From Massilia sp. Root418 (GTDB lineage: Bacteria > Pseudomonadota > Gammaproteobacteria > Burkholderiales > Burkholderiaceae_D), in contig NZ_LMEC01000022.1 of the NCBI RefSeq assembly GCF_001425265.1, positions 531,967 to 595,966 on the forward strand: a stretch of DNA of 64,000 bases. The letters are read 5' to 3'. The stretch's first letter is position 1, and each line of letters begins with the position of its first letter. Position numbers and translations under genes: made by a program. Positions 24,840 to 32,564 of the stretch are shown piece after piece. Under the pieces are notes generated by a model. That model made no database searches and was not told the DNA's origin. It saw only the letters and a list, made by a program, of their open reading frames with translations.

Positions 24840-26063
24840 ATGCTCAAGAAAGTCGATTCTTCCCAGCTGGCCGTCGGCATGTATATCCATGACCTGAGTT
24901 GCGACTGGATGACCCATCCCTTCATCCGCAACCGCTTTGTCATCAGCAGCGAGGAGGAGATCCGCAAGATCCGCAAGGCCGGCATCCACGACGTGGTGAT
25001 CGACAGCGCCAAGGGCCTGGACGTGCAGGACGCGCCCACGCTGGAGGAGGCCAACCGGGCCACCGAGCGCGAACTGACCGAGCTGGCCGCCAAGCCGGCC
25101 GTGGTGACCCGGGTGCCGCTGGGCGAGGAGCTGTCGCGCGCGGCGCAGATCCGGCACCAGGCCTCCAGCCTGGTGCGCACGGTGATGCGCGACGCGCGCC
25201 TGGGCAAGGCCATCGAGATCGGCCAGGTGCAGCCGGTGGTGCAGAACATCACCGAGTCCATCCTGCGCAATCCGGGCGCGCTGGTGGGCCTGCTGCGCAT
25301 CAAGAACAAGGACGACTACACCTTCCTGCACTCGGTGAGCGTGTGCGCGCTGCTGGTGGCGTTCTGCAATTCGCGCGGCATGGACCCGGAAGTGACGCGC
25401 CAGGCCGGCCTGGGCGGCTTGCTGCACGACACCGGCAAGGCCCTGGTGCCGGATGCGGTGCTCAACAAGCCGGCCGCGCTCACGGACGAGGAATTCGCCA
25501 TCGTGCGCAAGCATCCGCGCGACGGCTTCGAGATCCTGCGCCAGTCGCCCGAGGTGAACGACATCGCGCTCGACATCACCCTGCACCACCACGAGCGGCG
25601 CGACGGCAGCGGCTATCCGGACAAGCTGTCCGGCGACGCCATCAGCGAGCTGGCGCAGATGGCGGCCATCGTCGACGTGTACGACGCCATCACCGCCGAC
25701 CGCTGCTACCACAAGGGCATCTCGGCGGCGGCCGCGCTGCGCAAGATTTATGAGTGGAGCAAGTTCCACTTCAACCCGCAGTATGCGCAGGAATTCATGC
25801 GCTGCGTCGGCATCTACCCGGTGGGTACCATGGTGATGCTGGAGTCGGGCCGCCTGGGCGTGGTGGTCGAGCCGCATGAAACCAATCTGCTGGCGCCCAA
25901 GGTGAATGTCTTCTTCCACACCAGGACCAATGTCTACATCAAGCCGGAGACGGTGGACCTGGCGCGCGGGCTGGGCTTTGGCGGCGGCGACAAGATCGTC
26001 GGCCACGAGTCGCCGGCCAAGTGGAAGGTGGATCCGATGCGGTTTCTGACGCTGGCGGGGTAG
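24840..26063 (+). CDS. HD-GYP cyclic-di-GMP phosphodiesterase
   Basis: A 407-aa cytoplasmic enzyme that hydrolyses c-di-GMP. The N-terminal DUF3391-type domain (about 1-130) precedes the HD-GYP domain. The metal motif His196-Asp197 (LLHDTGK), His249-His251 and the signature with Gly258-Tyr259-Pro260 are all intact, so it should be active. A -10-like TATACT lies at 24790-24795. It converges with a diguanylate cyclase whose stop is 7 bp away, next to the Tad pilus locus. Confidence 0.95.
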   Translation: MLKKVDSSQLAVGMYIHDLSCDWMTHPFIRNRFVISSEEEIRKIRKAGIHDVVIDSAKGLDVQDAPTLEEANRATERELTELAAKPAVVTRVPLGEELSRAAQIRHQASSLVRTVMRDARLGKAIEIGQVQPVVQNITESILRNPGALVGLLRIKNKDDYTFLHSVSVCALLVAFCNSRGMDPEVTRQAGLGGLLHDTGKALVPDAVLNKPAALTDEEFAIVRKHPRDGFEILRQSPEVNDIALDITLHHHERRDGSGYPDKLSGDAISELAQMAAIVDVYDAITADRCYHKGISAAAALRKIYEWSKFHFNPQYAQEFMRCVGIYPVGTMVMLESGRLGVVVEPHETNLLAPKVNVFFHTRTNVYIKPETVDLARGLGFGGGDKIVGHESPAKWKVDPMRFLTLAG

Positions 26064-26070
26064 GCCTGGG

Positions 26071-27120
26071 CTAGAAGAACTCGGCCTCGTCGTTCGACTC
26101 GATCACCTGCAGCAGGCCGCCGCTGACCAGTTCGTCGTAGTGGCAGACCTTGTTGCGGCCGTGGCTCTTGGCGTAGTACAGCGCCTGGTCGGCCTGGCCG
26201 AGGATGATCACCGGCGCCTGGTAGGCGCTGATGCTGACGTAGCCTATGCTCACCGTCACCTTGCCCACCTGCGGGAATTCGTGCGCTTCCACATTGGCGC
26301 GGAAGCGGTCGATGATGCGGTGCGCGTTTTCCTGCGAGGTCGAGCGCAGCAGCACCACGAATTCCTCGCCGCCGAAGCGGAATACGCGGTCCTGGGCGCG
26401 GAAGGAGGACGTCAGCAGGTTGGCGATCAGGATCAGCACCTCATCGCCGTACAGGTGGCCGAACTTGTCGTTGACGTGCTTGAAGTGGTCCACGTCCACC
26501 ACGGCCAGCCACTGTTTTTCCTGGTCGTTGTGCTGGCGCCGCTCCAGTTCGCCAGGCGGCAGCGCCAGCGCGTCCTGCTCGGCGGTGCTGGCCTGCAGCA
26601 TCTTGGCCAGCTGGTCGTCGAAGGTCTTGCGGTTGAGCAGGCCGGTCAGCGAGTCGCGCTCGCTGTAGTCGAGCAGGTTCTGGAAGTTGCGGTACACGCT
26701 GACGATGCCGCCCACGATGTGGATGGTCTCGCTGGTGTAGGGCGTGGGGTTGACGATTTCCAGGCAGGTGTTGGCCTTGTCGCCCAGCCAGATTGGCAGC
26801 CACAGCGTGTGGTTGCCGTCCGCGTCGACCTGGTCGGCGGACGCCTCGTGGCGCGCGATGCAGTCGGCCAGGGCCGGGAACATGCTGATGGGATCGCCGG
26901 CGCAGGACGGGTCGGCGTGTTCTTCCATGCGGGCCGGACTGCCGCTCACGATGATGGCGCGCGGACGCACGAAGATCTGGCCGCGCACGGACGTGAGCGA
27001 GAGCACGCGGGTCTGCCGCGCGCCCGCCAGCTCCTGGACGGCGGAAATAACCGACACGTCCAGCATCGTGTGATCGCGGTGGCCAGTCATGTCCACCATG
27101 TGTTTCAGTAGGGAATCCAT
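26071..27120 (-). CDS. GGDEF diguanylate cyclase
   Basis: A 349-aa cytoplasmic enzyme that makes c-di-GMP. The N-terminal 170 residues form a GAF-like sensor without membrane segments. The catalytic loop is GGEEF at residues 250-254, an active variant of GGDEF, and DVDHFKHVNDKFGH is the upstream metal-binding motif. No RxxD inhibitory site is evident just before the loop. It faces the HD-GYP gene tail to tail, so the pair may set local c-di-GMP together, for example for pilus-linked surface growth. Confidence 0.94.
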   Translation of the reverse strand: MDSLLKHMVDMTGHRDHTMLDVSVISAVQELAGARQTRVLSLTSVRGQIFVRPRAIIVSGSPARMEEHADPSCAGDPISMFPALADCIARHEASADQVDADGNHTLWLPIWLGDKANTCLEIVNPTPYTSETIHIVGGIVSVYRNFQNLLDYSERDSLTGLLNRKTFDDQLAKMLQASTAEQDALALPPGELERRQHNDQEKQWLAVVDVDHFKHVNDKFGHLYGDEVLILIANLLTSSFRAQDRVFRFGGEEFVVLLRSTSQENAHRIIDRFRANVEAHEFPQVGKVTVSIGYVSISAYQAPVIILGQADQALYYAKSHGRNKVCHYDELVSGGLLQVIESNDEAEFF

Positions 27121-27499
27121 CGTCGTTCTCTGATCACGGCACCAAGGCGTACAGTGCTCCTAAGCACGAGGCCTTTCCAAAAGACAGCTAAGCAGAATAA
27201 TACCTTTTTGTATTATAGGCAATTCCAGACTGCGATATTTCTGCTAAAACGCCACGATTCTACCCCCCAATGACGGGCACAAGCGCCCGCCACTGCGGCC
27301 ATCTATCAAAAGTTTGATTTAAAACAGTTTCGTTAATACCACACCGTGCGCTGCATCGGGGCCAGAATGATTCCGTGTGGAAAACTTGCGCACAATCAAC
27401 GTCGCTAAAACTCGCAGGAATATAGTGATTCCAATGGCCGCCGGACTGCAGACCGGCTGTGCCAGGGCGTAGCTTTGATTTCCTTTCAAGGGGTACATC
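27121..27499. other. non-coding region upstream of the pilin gene
   Basis: This 379-bp gap is markedly AT-richer than its surroundings and no gene was seen. It holds a small hairpin or dyad, ATAATAC-N6-GTATTAT (27197-27216), a TATAGT (27421-27426) flanked by the inverted GGAAT/ATTCC, and the ribosome site of flp. No sigma-54 pattern (GG-N10-GC) was found. It must contain the promoters of the cyclase gene and of flp. Confidence 0.6.
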
Positions 27500-27679
27500 A
27501 TGAACAGCTTTATGCAGGCAGCCCGTAATTTCGCCCGGGATGAGGAGGGTATCACCGCAATTGAATACGGCTTGATCGCGGCGGTCATGGCCGGTGCGAT
27601 TGCCGCCGCGTTCGGACCGCTCAGGACCGCCATCGAGGCGGCCTTCACGGAGATCGTCACCGCCATGAACGTCACCTGA
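27500..27679 (+). CDS. flp: Flp-family type IVb pilin
   Basis: The 59-aa major subunit of the Tad pilus. The prepilin cleavage site follows Gly17 (DEEG/ITAIEYG), with the required Glu at +5 and the Glu-Tyr pair of Flp pilins, then a hydrophobic helix. The ribosome site AAGGGG precedes the ATG at 27500. A strong hairpin follows the stop codon, so pilin mRNA can be made in excess of the machinery genes. Confidence 0.95.
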   Translation: MNSFMQAARNFARDEEGITAIEYGLIAAVMAGAIAAAFGPLRTAIEAAFTEIVTAMNVT

Positions 27680-27688
27680 CGCCTGGCC

Positions 27689-27720
27689 GGCGCGCCGGTT
27701 TCCGGTCCGGCGCGCCTTTT
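27689..27720 (+). terminator. flp: terminator or attenuator after flp
   Basis: GGCGCGCCGG (27689-27698) pairs perfectly with CCGGCGCGCC (27707-27716) and is followed by TTTT. It should end most transcripts after the pilin gene, with readthrough into cpaA. Confidence 0.8.
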
Positions 27721-27736
27721 CCGCCGGAGGCCCCCG

Positions 27737-28285
27737 ATGTGGACTGCGACCGAAGTTTTATTGCTGTGGCTGGTTCTGCAAGCAGCCGTCACCGACCTGG
27801 CCCTGCGCAAGATTCCCAATGTGCTGGTGCTGGGCGGCCTGCTGCTGGCGCTGGCGCTGCACCTGCTGGCCGGGCCGCCGTGGACGCTGCTGTCGCACTG
27901 GCTGGCGGGCTTGCTGGCCGGTTTTTTCCTGTTTTTACCGCTCTACCTGCTGCGCGGCATGGCCGCCGGCGACGTCAAGCTGATGGCCATGGTGGGAGCC
28001 TTCACCGGCCCCTTGCAGGCGCTCGACATTGCCCTGCTCAGCTTTGCGGCCGGTGGCGTGCTGGGGCTGCTGCTCATGGCCGCCAGCGGCCAGTGGCGGC
28101 GCGGCCTGGGCAATCTGCGCGCCATGCTGTTGCCTTTGCTGCTGCGCCTGGCCGGCGTGCCGCTGCAGCCGCTATCGCTGCAACCGGGCCGGAGCGTGGG
28201 CGGCATGCCCTATGGCGTGGCGGTGGCGCTGGGCACCCTGAGCGTGGTGCTGGCGCCGCACTGCCGCGCTCAGGCTTTGCTGTAG
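27737..28285 (+). CDS. cpaA: type IVb prepilin peptidase CpaA/TadV
   Basis: A 182-aa inner-membrane aspartyl protease that removes the leader of Flp and of the TadE/F-like pseudopilins. The two catalytic aspartates are Asp20 (VTDLALRKIPN) and Asp79 (AAGDVKLMA). About six hydrophobic segments are present and the methyltransferase domain of PilD is absent, as usual for this branch. It starts after the flp terminator. Confidence 0.94.
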   Translation: MWTATEVLLLWLVLQAAVTDLALRKIPNVLVLGGLLLALALHLLAGPPWTLLSHWLAGLLAGFFLFLPLYLLRGMAAGDVKLMAMVGAFTGPLQALDIALLSFAAGGVLGLLLMAASGQWRRGLGNLRAMLLPLLLRLAGVPLQPLSLQPGRSVGGMPYGVAVALGTLSVVLAPHCRAQALL

Positions 28286-28355
28286 CTCAATATCGGCCTT
28301 GCAAGCCATTGCTAGTATCGATTCCTCACCGCAACACTTTATCAGGAGAATCGCC

Positions 28356-29750
28356 ATGATGGACTTTGCCACCGTACTGCCCGCCACCCGCGGCGAGGAG
28401 GACGAGGACGGCGCGCTGCTGCCGCCGCAGCCCAGGACCGTGCGCGAGACGGGACTGGAGCTGCAGCTGATCGTGGAGCTGGCCGCCAAGGCCATCTACG
28501 TGGCGGGGCGCACCCATTTGCCCATCCTGGCCACGCGGCTGCGGCTGTCCATCAATGTGCTGCGCGAAGCGCTGGACTTCATGGTGGCCGAACAGCTGGC
28601 CGAGGTGGCCTGGCGCGGCGACGCCGACATCGATGTGCAATACCAGCTGACCGGCGCCGGCAAGCAGCGCGCGGCCGGCTGGCTGGAGCGCGCGCCTTAC
28701 CAGGGCCCGGCCCCGGTCCCGTTGGAAGCCTGGCGCGCCATGGCCGCACGCCAGTCGGCCCAGCTGGCCGCACCCAGCGCCGAGGACGTGGAGGCGGTGT
28801 TTGGCGAGGCCGGGCTGGAACCGGCGGTGCGCAACCTGATCGGCGCGGCCATGCACGCGGGCCGGTCCATGCTGCTGTACGGTCCGCCCGGCAGCGGCAA
28901 GAGCACCCTGGCGCGCAAGCTGGGCCGGCTACTGCAGGGCACGGTGCTGGTGCCGCACGCGGTGGCGGTGGGGCAGGAGATCGTGCAGCTGTACGACCCG
29001 GCGCTGCACTTGCCGCCGGCCCTGCCGCCGGGCGCGGCCGGGCGCCAGCCGCTCGAGCGGCGTAGCACGGACACGCGCTGGGTGCTGTGTCAGCGCCCCG
29101 TGGTGCAGCTGGGCGCCGAGCTGGACGAATCCATGCTGGAACTGCGCCACGACGTCTATTCCGGCTGCTACCAGGCGCCGCCGCACTGCAAGGCCGCGCA
29201 CGGCCTGTTCATCATCGACGACCTGGGCCGCCAGCGCATGAGCGCACCGGCCCTGCTGAACCGCCTCACTCAGCCGCTGGACGCGGGCCAGGACCAGCTT
29301 TCGCTGCAGGGCGGCCACAAGTTTTCCATGCCCTTCGGCGCCATGCTGGTGTTCGCCACCAACCTGGCGCCGCAGGCGCTGCTGGACGGTTCAGCGCTGC
29401 GCCGCCTGGGCTATAAGATCCACGTGGGCGCGCTCAGCGAAGCCAGCTACCGCACCCTGTTCCGCCAGCAGTGTCGCGCCGCCGGCGTGGCGCTGGACGA
29501 CGCCGGCCTGCGCTACCTGATCGAGGAATTGCACCGCGCCAGCGGCCAGCCGCTGCTGGCCAGCTATCCGCGCGAGATCCTGGGCCGCATTGCCGACTTC
29601 GCCGGCTACGCGGGCCAGGCGCCGCGCCTGACGGTGGCCGCGCTGGACCAGGCGTGGTCCAGCATGTTCGCCGCCTGCGCCAGCGCCGCCGCGCCCTGCC
29701 TGGCCGAAGACGAGGCCGAGCAAGCCTTGCTCAGGGCGAGGGCGCCATGA
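28356..29750 (+). CDS. AAA+ ATPase in the Tad operon
   Basis: A 464-aa cytoplasmic AAA+ protein. Residues 1-170 hold a winged-helix-like part (LRLSINVLREALDFM) with no known name. The ATPase has Walker A GPPGSGKS at 176-183 (Lys182), Walker B FIIDDLG with Asp288-Asp289, and a sensor-1 Asn336 (VFATNLAP). It differs from CpaF and CpaE and is not a standard Tad component. It starts at the first Met of MMDF behind AGGAGAA and overlaps cpaB by ATGA, so it belongs to the operon. The role could be regulatory or a remodelling ATPase for the pilus machine; this is inference. Confidence 0.88.
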   Translation: MMDFATVLPATRGEEDEDGALLPPQPRTVRETGLELQLIVELAAKAIYVAGRTHLPILATRLRLSINVLREALDFMVAEQLAEVAWRGDADIDVQYQLTGAGKQRAAGWLERAPYQGPAPVPLEAWRAMAARQSAQLAAPSAEDVEAVFGEAGLEPAVRNLIGAAMHAGRSMLLYGPPGSGKSTLARKLGRLLQGTVLVPHAVAVGQEIVQLYDPALHLPPALPPGAAGRQPLERRSTDTRWVLCQRPVVQLGAELDESMLELRHDVYSGCYQAPPHCKAAHGLFIIDDLGRQRMSAPALLNRLTQPLDAGQDQLSLQGGHKFSMPFGAMLVFATNLAPQALLDGSALRRLGYKIHVGALSEASYRTLFRQQCRAAGVALDDAGLRYLIEELHRASGQPLLASYPREILGRIADFAGYAGQAPRLTVAALDQAWSSMFAACASAAAPCLAEDEAEQALLRARAP

Positions 29751-30598
29751 AAAACCGGCGCGCTTACCTGATGCTGGGGCTGGCCGTGGCGCTGGGGCTG
29801 GCGGCGGTGCTGCTGGCGTCGCGCTGGCTGCTGCGCCAGGCGCCCGGCACGGCCGGCCGCATTGTGGTGGCCGCCGCCGATGTCAACCTGGGCCAGCGCC
29901 TGGCGCCGGACATGGTGAAGCTGGCCGACTGGCCGGCCGACGCGCTGCCGGCCGGTGCGCTGCGCGAGACCGCCAAGCTGAACGGGCGGGTGCTGAAGAC
30001 CAGCGTGCTGCGCGGCGAGCCGCTGAGCGAGGCCAAGCTGGCCCCGGCCGGCACGCTGGGCGGGCTGTCGGCGCTGATCGCCGAGGGCAAGCGCGCCATC
30101 ACGGTGCGGGTCAACGACGTGGTGGGCGTGGCCGGCTTCGCGTTGCCCGGCAACTTCGTCGACATCATCGTGCACACCCAGGCCGGCGAGCGCCAGCACG
30201 AGCGCGACATTTCCAAGATCGTGCTGGAGCGCATCCTGGTGCTGGCGGTGGCGCAGGAAGTGAGCCGCGACGACACCAAGCCGCGCGTGGTCAATGCCGT
30301 GACGCTGGAGGTGACGCCGGAACAGGCCGAGCACCTGGACCTGGCGCGCAGCGTGGGCACCCTGTCGCTGGCGCTGCGCAACCAGGTCGATCCCAGGCCG
30401 GGCGTGACCGGCGGCGCCACCAAGGGCACGCTGCTGGGCATCCACGAGCCGGCGCAGGCTGAAGCCGCGCCCGCCCCCGCCCCCGGGCCGGTGCAGCCGG
30501 CCAAGGCTGCGGCCCCGCGCGCCCAGCTGGCGGCAGCGCCCGCGCGCCACTGCATCGGCGTCATCAACGGCCTGCACAGCAGCCGCGAATGCCTGTGA
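29747..30598 (+). CDS. cpaB: Flp pilus assembly protein CpaB/RcpC
   Basis: A 283-aa protein with an N-terminal membrane anchor (residues 8-27) and a periplasmic SAF/RcpC-type domain (about residues 40-110, VAAADVNLGQRL) followed by a second beta domain. It works at the periplasmic side of the secretin channel. The Pro/Ala-rich tail ends in two cysteines. The start at 29747 overlaps the AAA+ stop (ATGA). Confidence 0.92.
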   Translation: MKNRRAYLMLGLAVALGLAAVLLASRWLLRQAPGTAGRIVVAAADVNLGQRLAPDMVKLADWPADALPAGALRETAKLNGRVLKTSVLRGEPLSEAKLAPAGTLGGLSALIAEGKRAITVRVNDVVGVAGFALPGNFVDIIVHTQAGERQHERDISKIVLERILVLAVAQEVSRDDTKPRVVNAVTLEVTPEQAEHLDLARSVGTLSLALRNQVDPRPGVTGGATKGTLLGIHEPAQAEAAPAPAPGPVQPAKAAAPRAQLAAAPARHCIGVINGLHSSRECL

Positions 30599-30606
30599 GG
30601 CGCGCC

Positions 30607-32202
30607 ATGAAAGCCCCGACCTTCCTGCTTCTGCTGGTGTGCTGCGCGCAGCCGGCGCAGGCCGCGCGCGCGCCAGGCGCCGCTCCAGCGGCCACAACCA
30701 TAACCACGGCCGCGGCCACGGCCACGGTCCCAGCCCCGGCCGGCCCTGCCGCATCGTCCAGCGCCGCTGCCGCTGCTGCGCCGCGTGGGGCGCCCGCAGC
30801 CGCCGTACCGCAACGGGCCGCTGCGGAGGTGCCTGCCGCCCGAACAGCGCTGCCCGCCAACGACGGGCCGCGCTGTTCGGGCGACATCCCGCCGCAGCAC
30901 AGCATGGCGCTGCAGCCGGGCAAATCGACCTTGCTGCGCCTGCCCGAGGCGGTGGCGAGCCGCAGCATAGGCAACCCGGCCGTGGCGCAAGCCATGCTGG
31001 TGGCGCCGGACACCCTGTATTTGGCGGGGGTGGACATCGGCAGCACCAATATGGTGGTGCAGCTCAAGAGCGGCAAATGCAGCCTGGTCGACCTGGTGGT
31101 GGGCATGGACGTGGCCGGCCTGCAGGCCACGCTGGCGCAGCTGATGCCGCATGAGAAAAATATCCGCGTCACGGCCGCGGCCGATGCGCTGGTGCTGAGC
31201 GGTACGGTGGAGGACGGCGCCACCCTGCTCAACGTGCTGGAGCTGGCGCATGCCTATGTGCGCCGCCCGGTGCAGGCGCTGGCCAGCCCGCGTGCGCCGG
31301 AAGACAAGGCGCCGCAGGCCGCGACCGTGGCGGCGGCGCCGGCCGGCGCGGTGCCGGCCGTGGCCGGCCTGAGCCTGAGCCGGGTGGTCAATCTGCTGTC
31401 GGTGACCGCGCCGCAGCAGGTGATGCTGGAGGTGAAGATCGCCGAGGTGTCCAAGACCCTGCTCGACAAGCTGGAGGCTGGCGTGATGCTGCACTACGCC
31501 GGCGGCGGCTGGGCTGCCACGGTGCTGTCCAATTTCCTCACCGGCACCGCGGGCAGCCGGCTCGACGTGGGCAAGGGCGACAAGCGCCGCTTCACGCTGG
31601 ACGCGGAGCGCAAGGACGGCCTGGTGCGCATCCTCGCCGAGCCCACGGTGATGGCGATCAGCGGCCAGGAAGGCAGCTTCCTGGCCGGCGGCAAAATTTT
31701 CATCCCGGTGGCGCAGGAGCGCGACAAGGTCACCCTGGAGGAAAAGGAATTCGGGGTCGGCCTGCGCTTTACGCCCACCGTGCTGGCGGGCGGGCGCATC
31801 AATTTGCGCGTGGCGCCGGAAGTGTCGGAGCTGTCGCGCGAAGGGGTGGGCATTTCGGCCAATGGCTTCAACGGCGGCGCCATCCTGCCGCTGATCACCA
31901 CGCGCCGCGCCACCACCACGGTGCAGCTGTACGACGGCCAGAGCTTTGCCATCGGCGGGCTGATACGCAACACGCAGAACACCAGCGTCAAGGGCGTGCC
32001 GCTGCTGGGCGAGCTGCCGGTGCTGGGCGCGCTGTTCCGCAGCACCGATTTCCAGCATGACCGCAGCGAGCTGCTGTTCGTGATCACGGCCCACCTGGTC
32101 AAGCCGCTGCCGCCCGGCCAGCCGCTGCCCACCGGCGGCATGGCGCCGCCCGAGCGCGGCGAACTGTTTCTGGGCGCCCGCCCGCAAGGAGCACAGCCAT
32201 GA
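30607..32202 (+). CDS. cpaC: Tad secretin CpaC/RcpA
   Basis: A 531-aa outer-membrane channel of the Tad pilus. Signal peptide residues 1-20 are followed by a long Ala/Pro-rich stretch to about residue 90, an N-terminal pilus-type domain (SRSIGNPAVAQAML), a BON-like part and the C-terminal secretin domain with VEVKIAEVSKTLLDKL-like and the closing GLIRNTQNTSVKGVPLLGEL motifs. The low-complexity segment after the signal is unusual. The start at 30607 is favoured over 30589 by the signal peptide and GAGG spacing. Confidence 0.93.
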   Translation: MKAPTFLLLLVCCAQPAQAARAPGAAPAATTITTAAATATVPAPAGPAASSSAAAAAAPRGAPAAAVPQRAAAEVPAARTALPANDGPRCSGDIPPQHSMALQPGKSTLLRLPEAVASRSIGNPAVAQAMLVAPDTLYLAGVDIGSTNMVVQLKSGKCSLVDLVVGMDVAGLQATLAQLMPHEKNIRVTAAADALVLSGTVEDGATLLNVLELAHAYVRRPVQALASPRAPEDKAPQAATVAAAPAGAVPAVAGLSLSRVVNLLSVTAPQQVMLEVKIAEVSKTLLDKLEAGVMLHYAGGGWAATVLSNFLTGTAGSRLDVGKGDKRRFTLDAERKDGLVRILAEPTVMAISGQEGSFLAGGKIFIPVAQERDKVTLEEKEFGVGLRFTPTVLAGGRINLRVAPEVSELSREGVGISANGFNGGAILPLITTRRATTTVQLYDGQSFAIGGLIRNTQNTSVKGVPLLGELPVLGALFRSTDFQHDRSELLFVITAHLVKPLPPGQPLPTGGMAPPERGELFLGARPQGAQP

Positions 32203-32564
32203 AGCCATGCATCAAGCCGCGCGGTTCCCGTACGTTGCCAGCGCTGCCGGCCCTGCTGCCGGCCATGCCGCCTGTCCTGTTGCCGGCATTGCTGGCCGCG
32301 CTGCTGTCGGGCTGCGCCGCCGGGCGCGCGCCGCAATCCGCCGCAGCCGCGCCGCCACCGTTCGGCAGCGTGACCCGCGCCGCGCTGGCGCAGCAGATAG
32401 CCCATCCGGACGCGGCCCGCCAGGCCCAAGCCAGGGGGCAGGGCGAGGCGGCCGGCATGGACGGCCGCGCAGCCGGCCAGGCGCAGGGGCGCTACCAGAA
32501 GAGCTTCGGCGAGGCCGCGCCGCAGCAAAGCAGCTTCACCATCGGCGTGAGCGGCGCAAAATGA
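32199..32564 (+). CDS. Tad-operon lipoprotein (CpaD/RcpB position)
   Basis: A 121-aa lipoprotein with a lipobox LLSG-Cys39 after a hydrophobic stretch. It sits where cpaD/rcpB, the secretin pilotin-like protein, usually follows cpaC, but it is shorter and the sequence alone does not identify it. The mature part is Ala/Gln-rich. It overlaps both neighbours by ATGA, so it is certainly an operon member. Confidence 0.78.
   Translation: MKPCIKPRGSRTLPALPALLPAMPPVLLPALLAALLSGCAAGRAPQSAAAAPPPFGSVTRAALAQQIAHPDAARQAQARGQGEAAGMDGRAAGQAQGRYQKSFGEAAPQQSSFTIGVSGAK

Noticed and set aside
27197..27216. Intrinsic terminator of the cyclase or pilin region
   Set aside because: The stem is only 7 weak base pairs, lies in the upstream region and not after a stop codon, and no suitable gene end is near.
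27370..27400. Sigma-54 promoter of flp
   Set aside because: TGG and TTGC are present but the spacing is wrong (GG and GC are not 10 nt apart).
29764..32208. 814-codon open frame antisense to cpaB and cpaC
   Set aside because: It shadows two overlapping Tad genes in the usual operon order.
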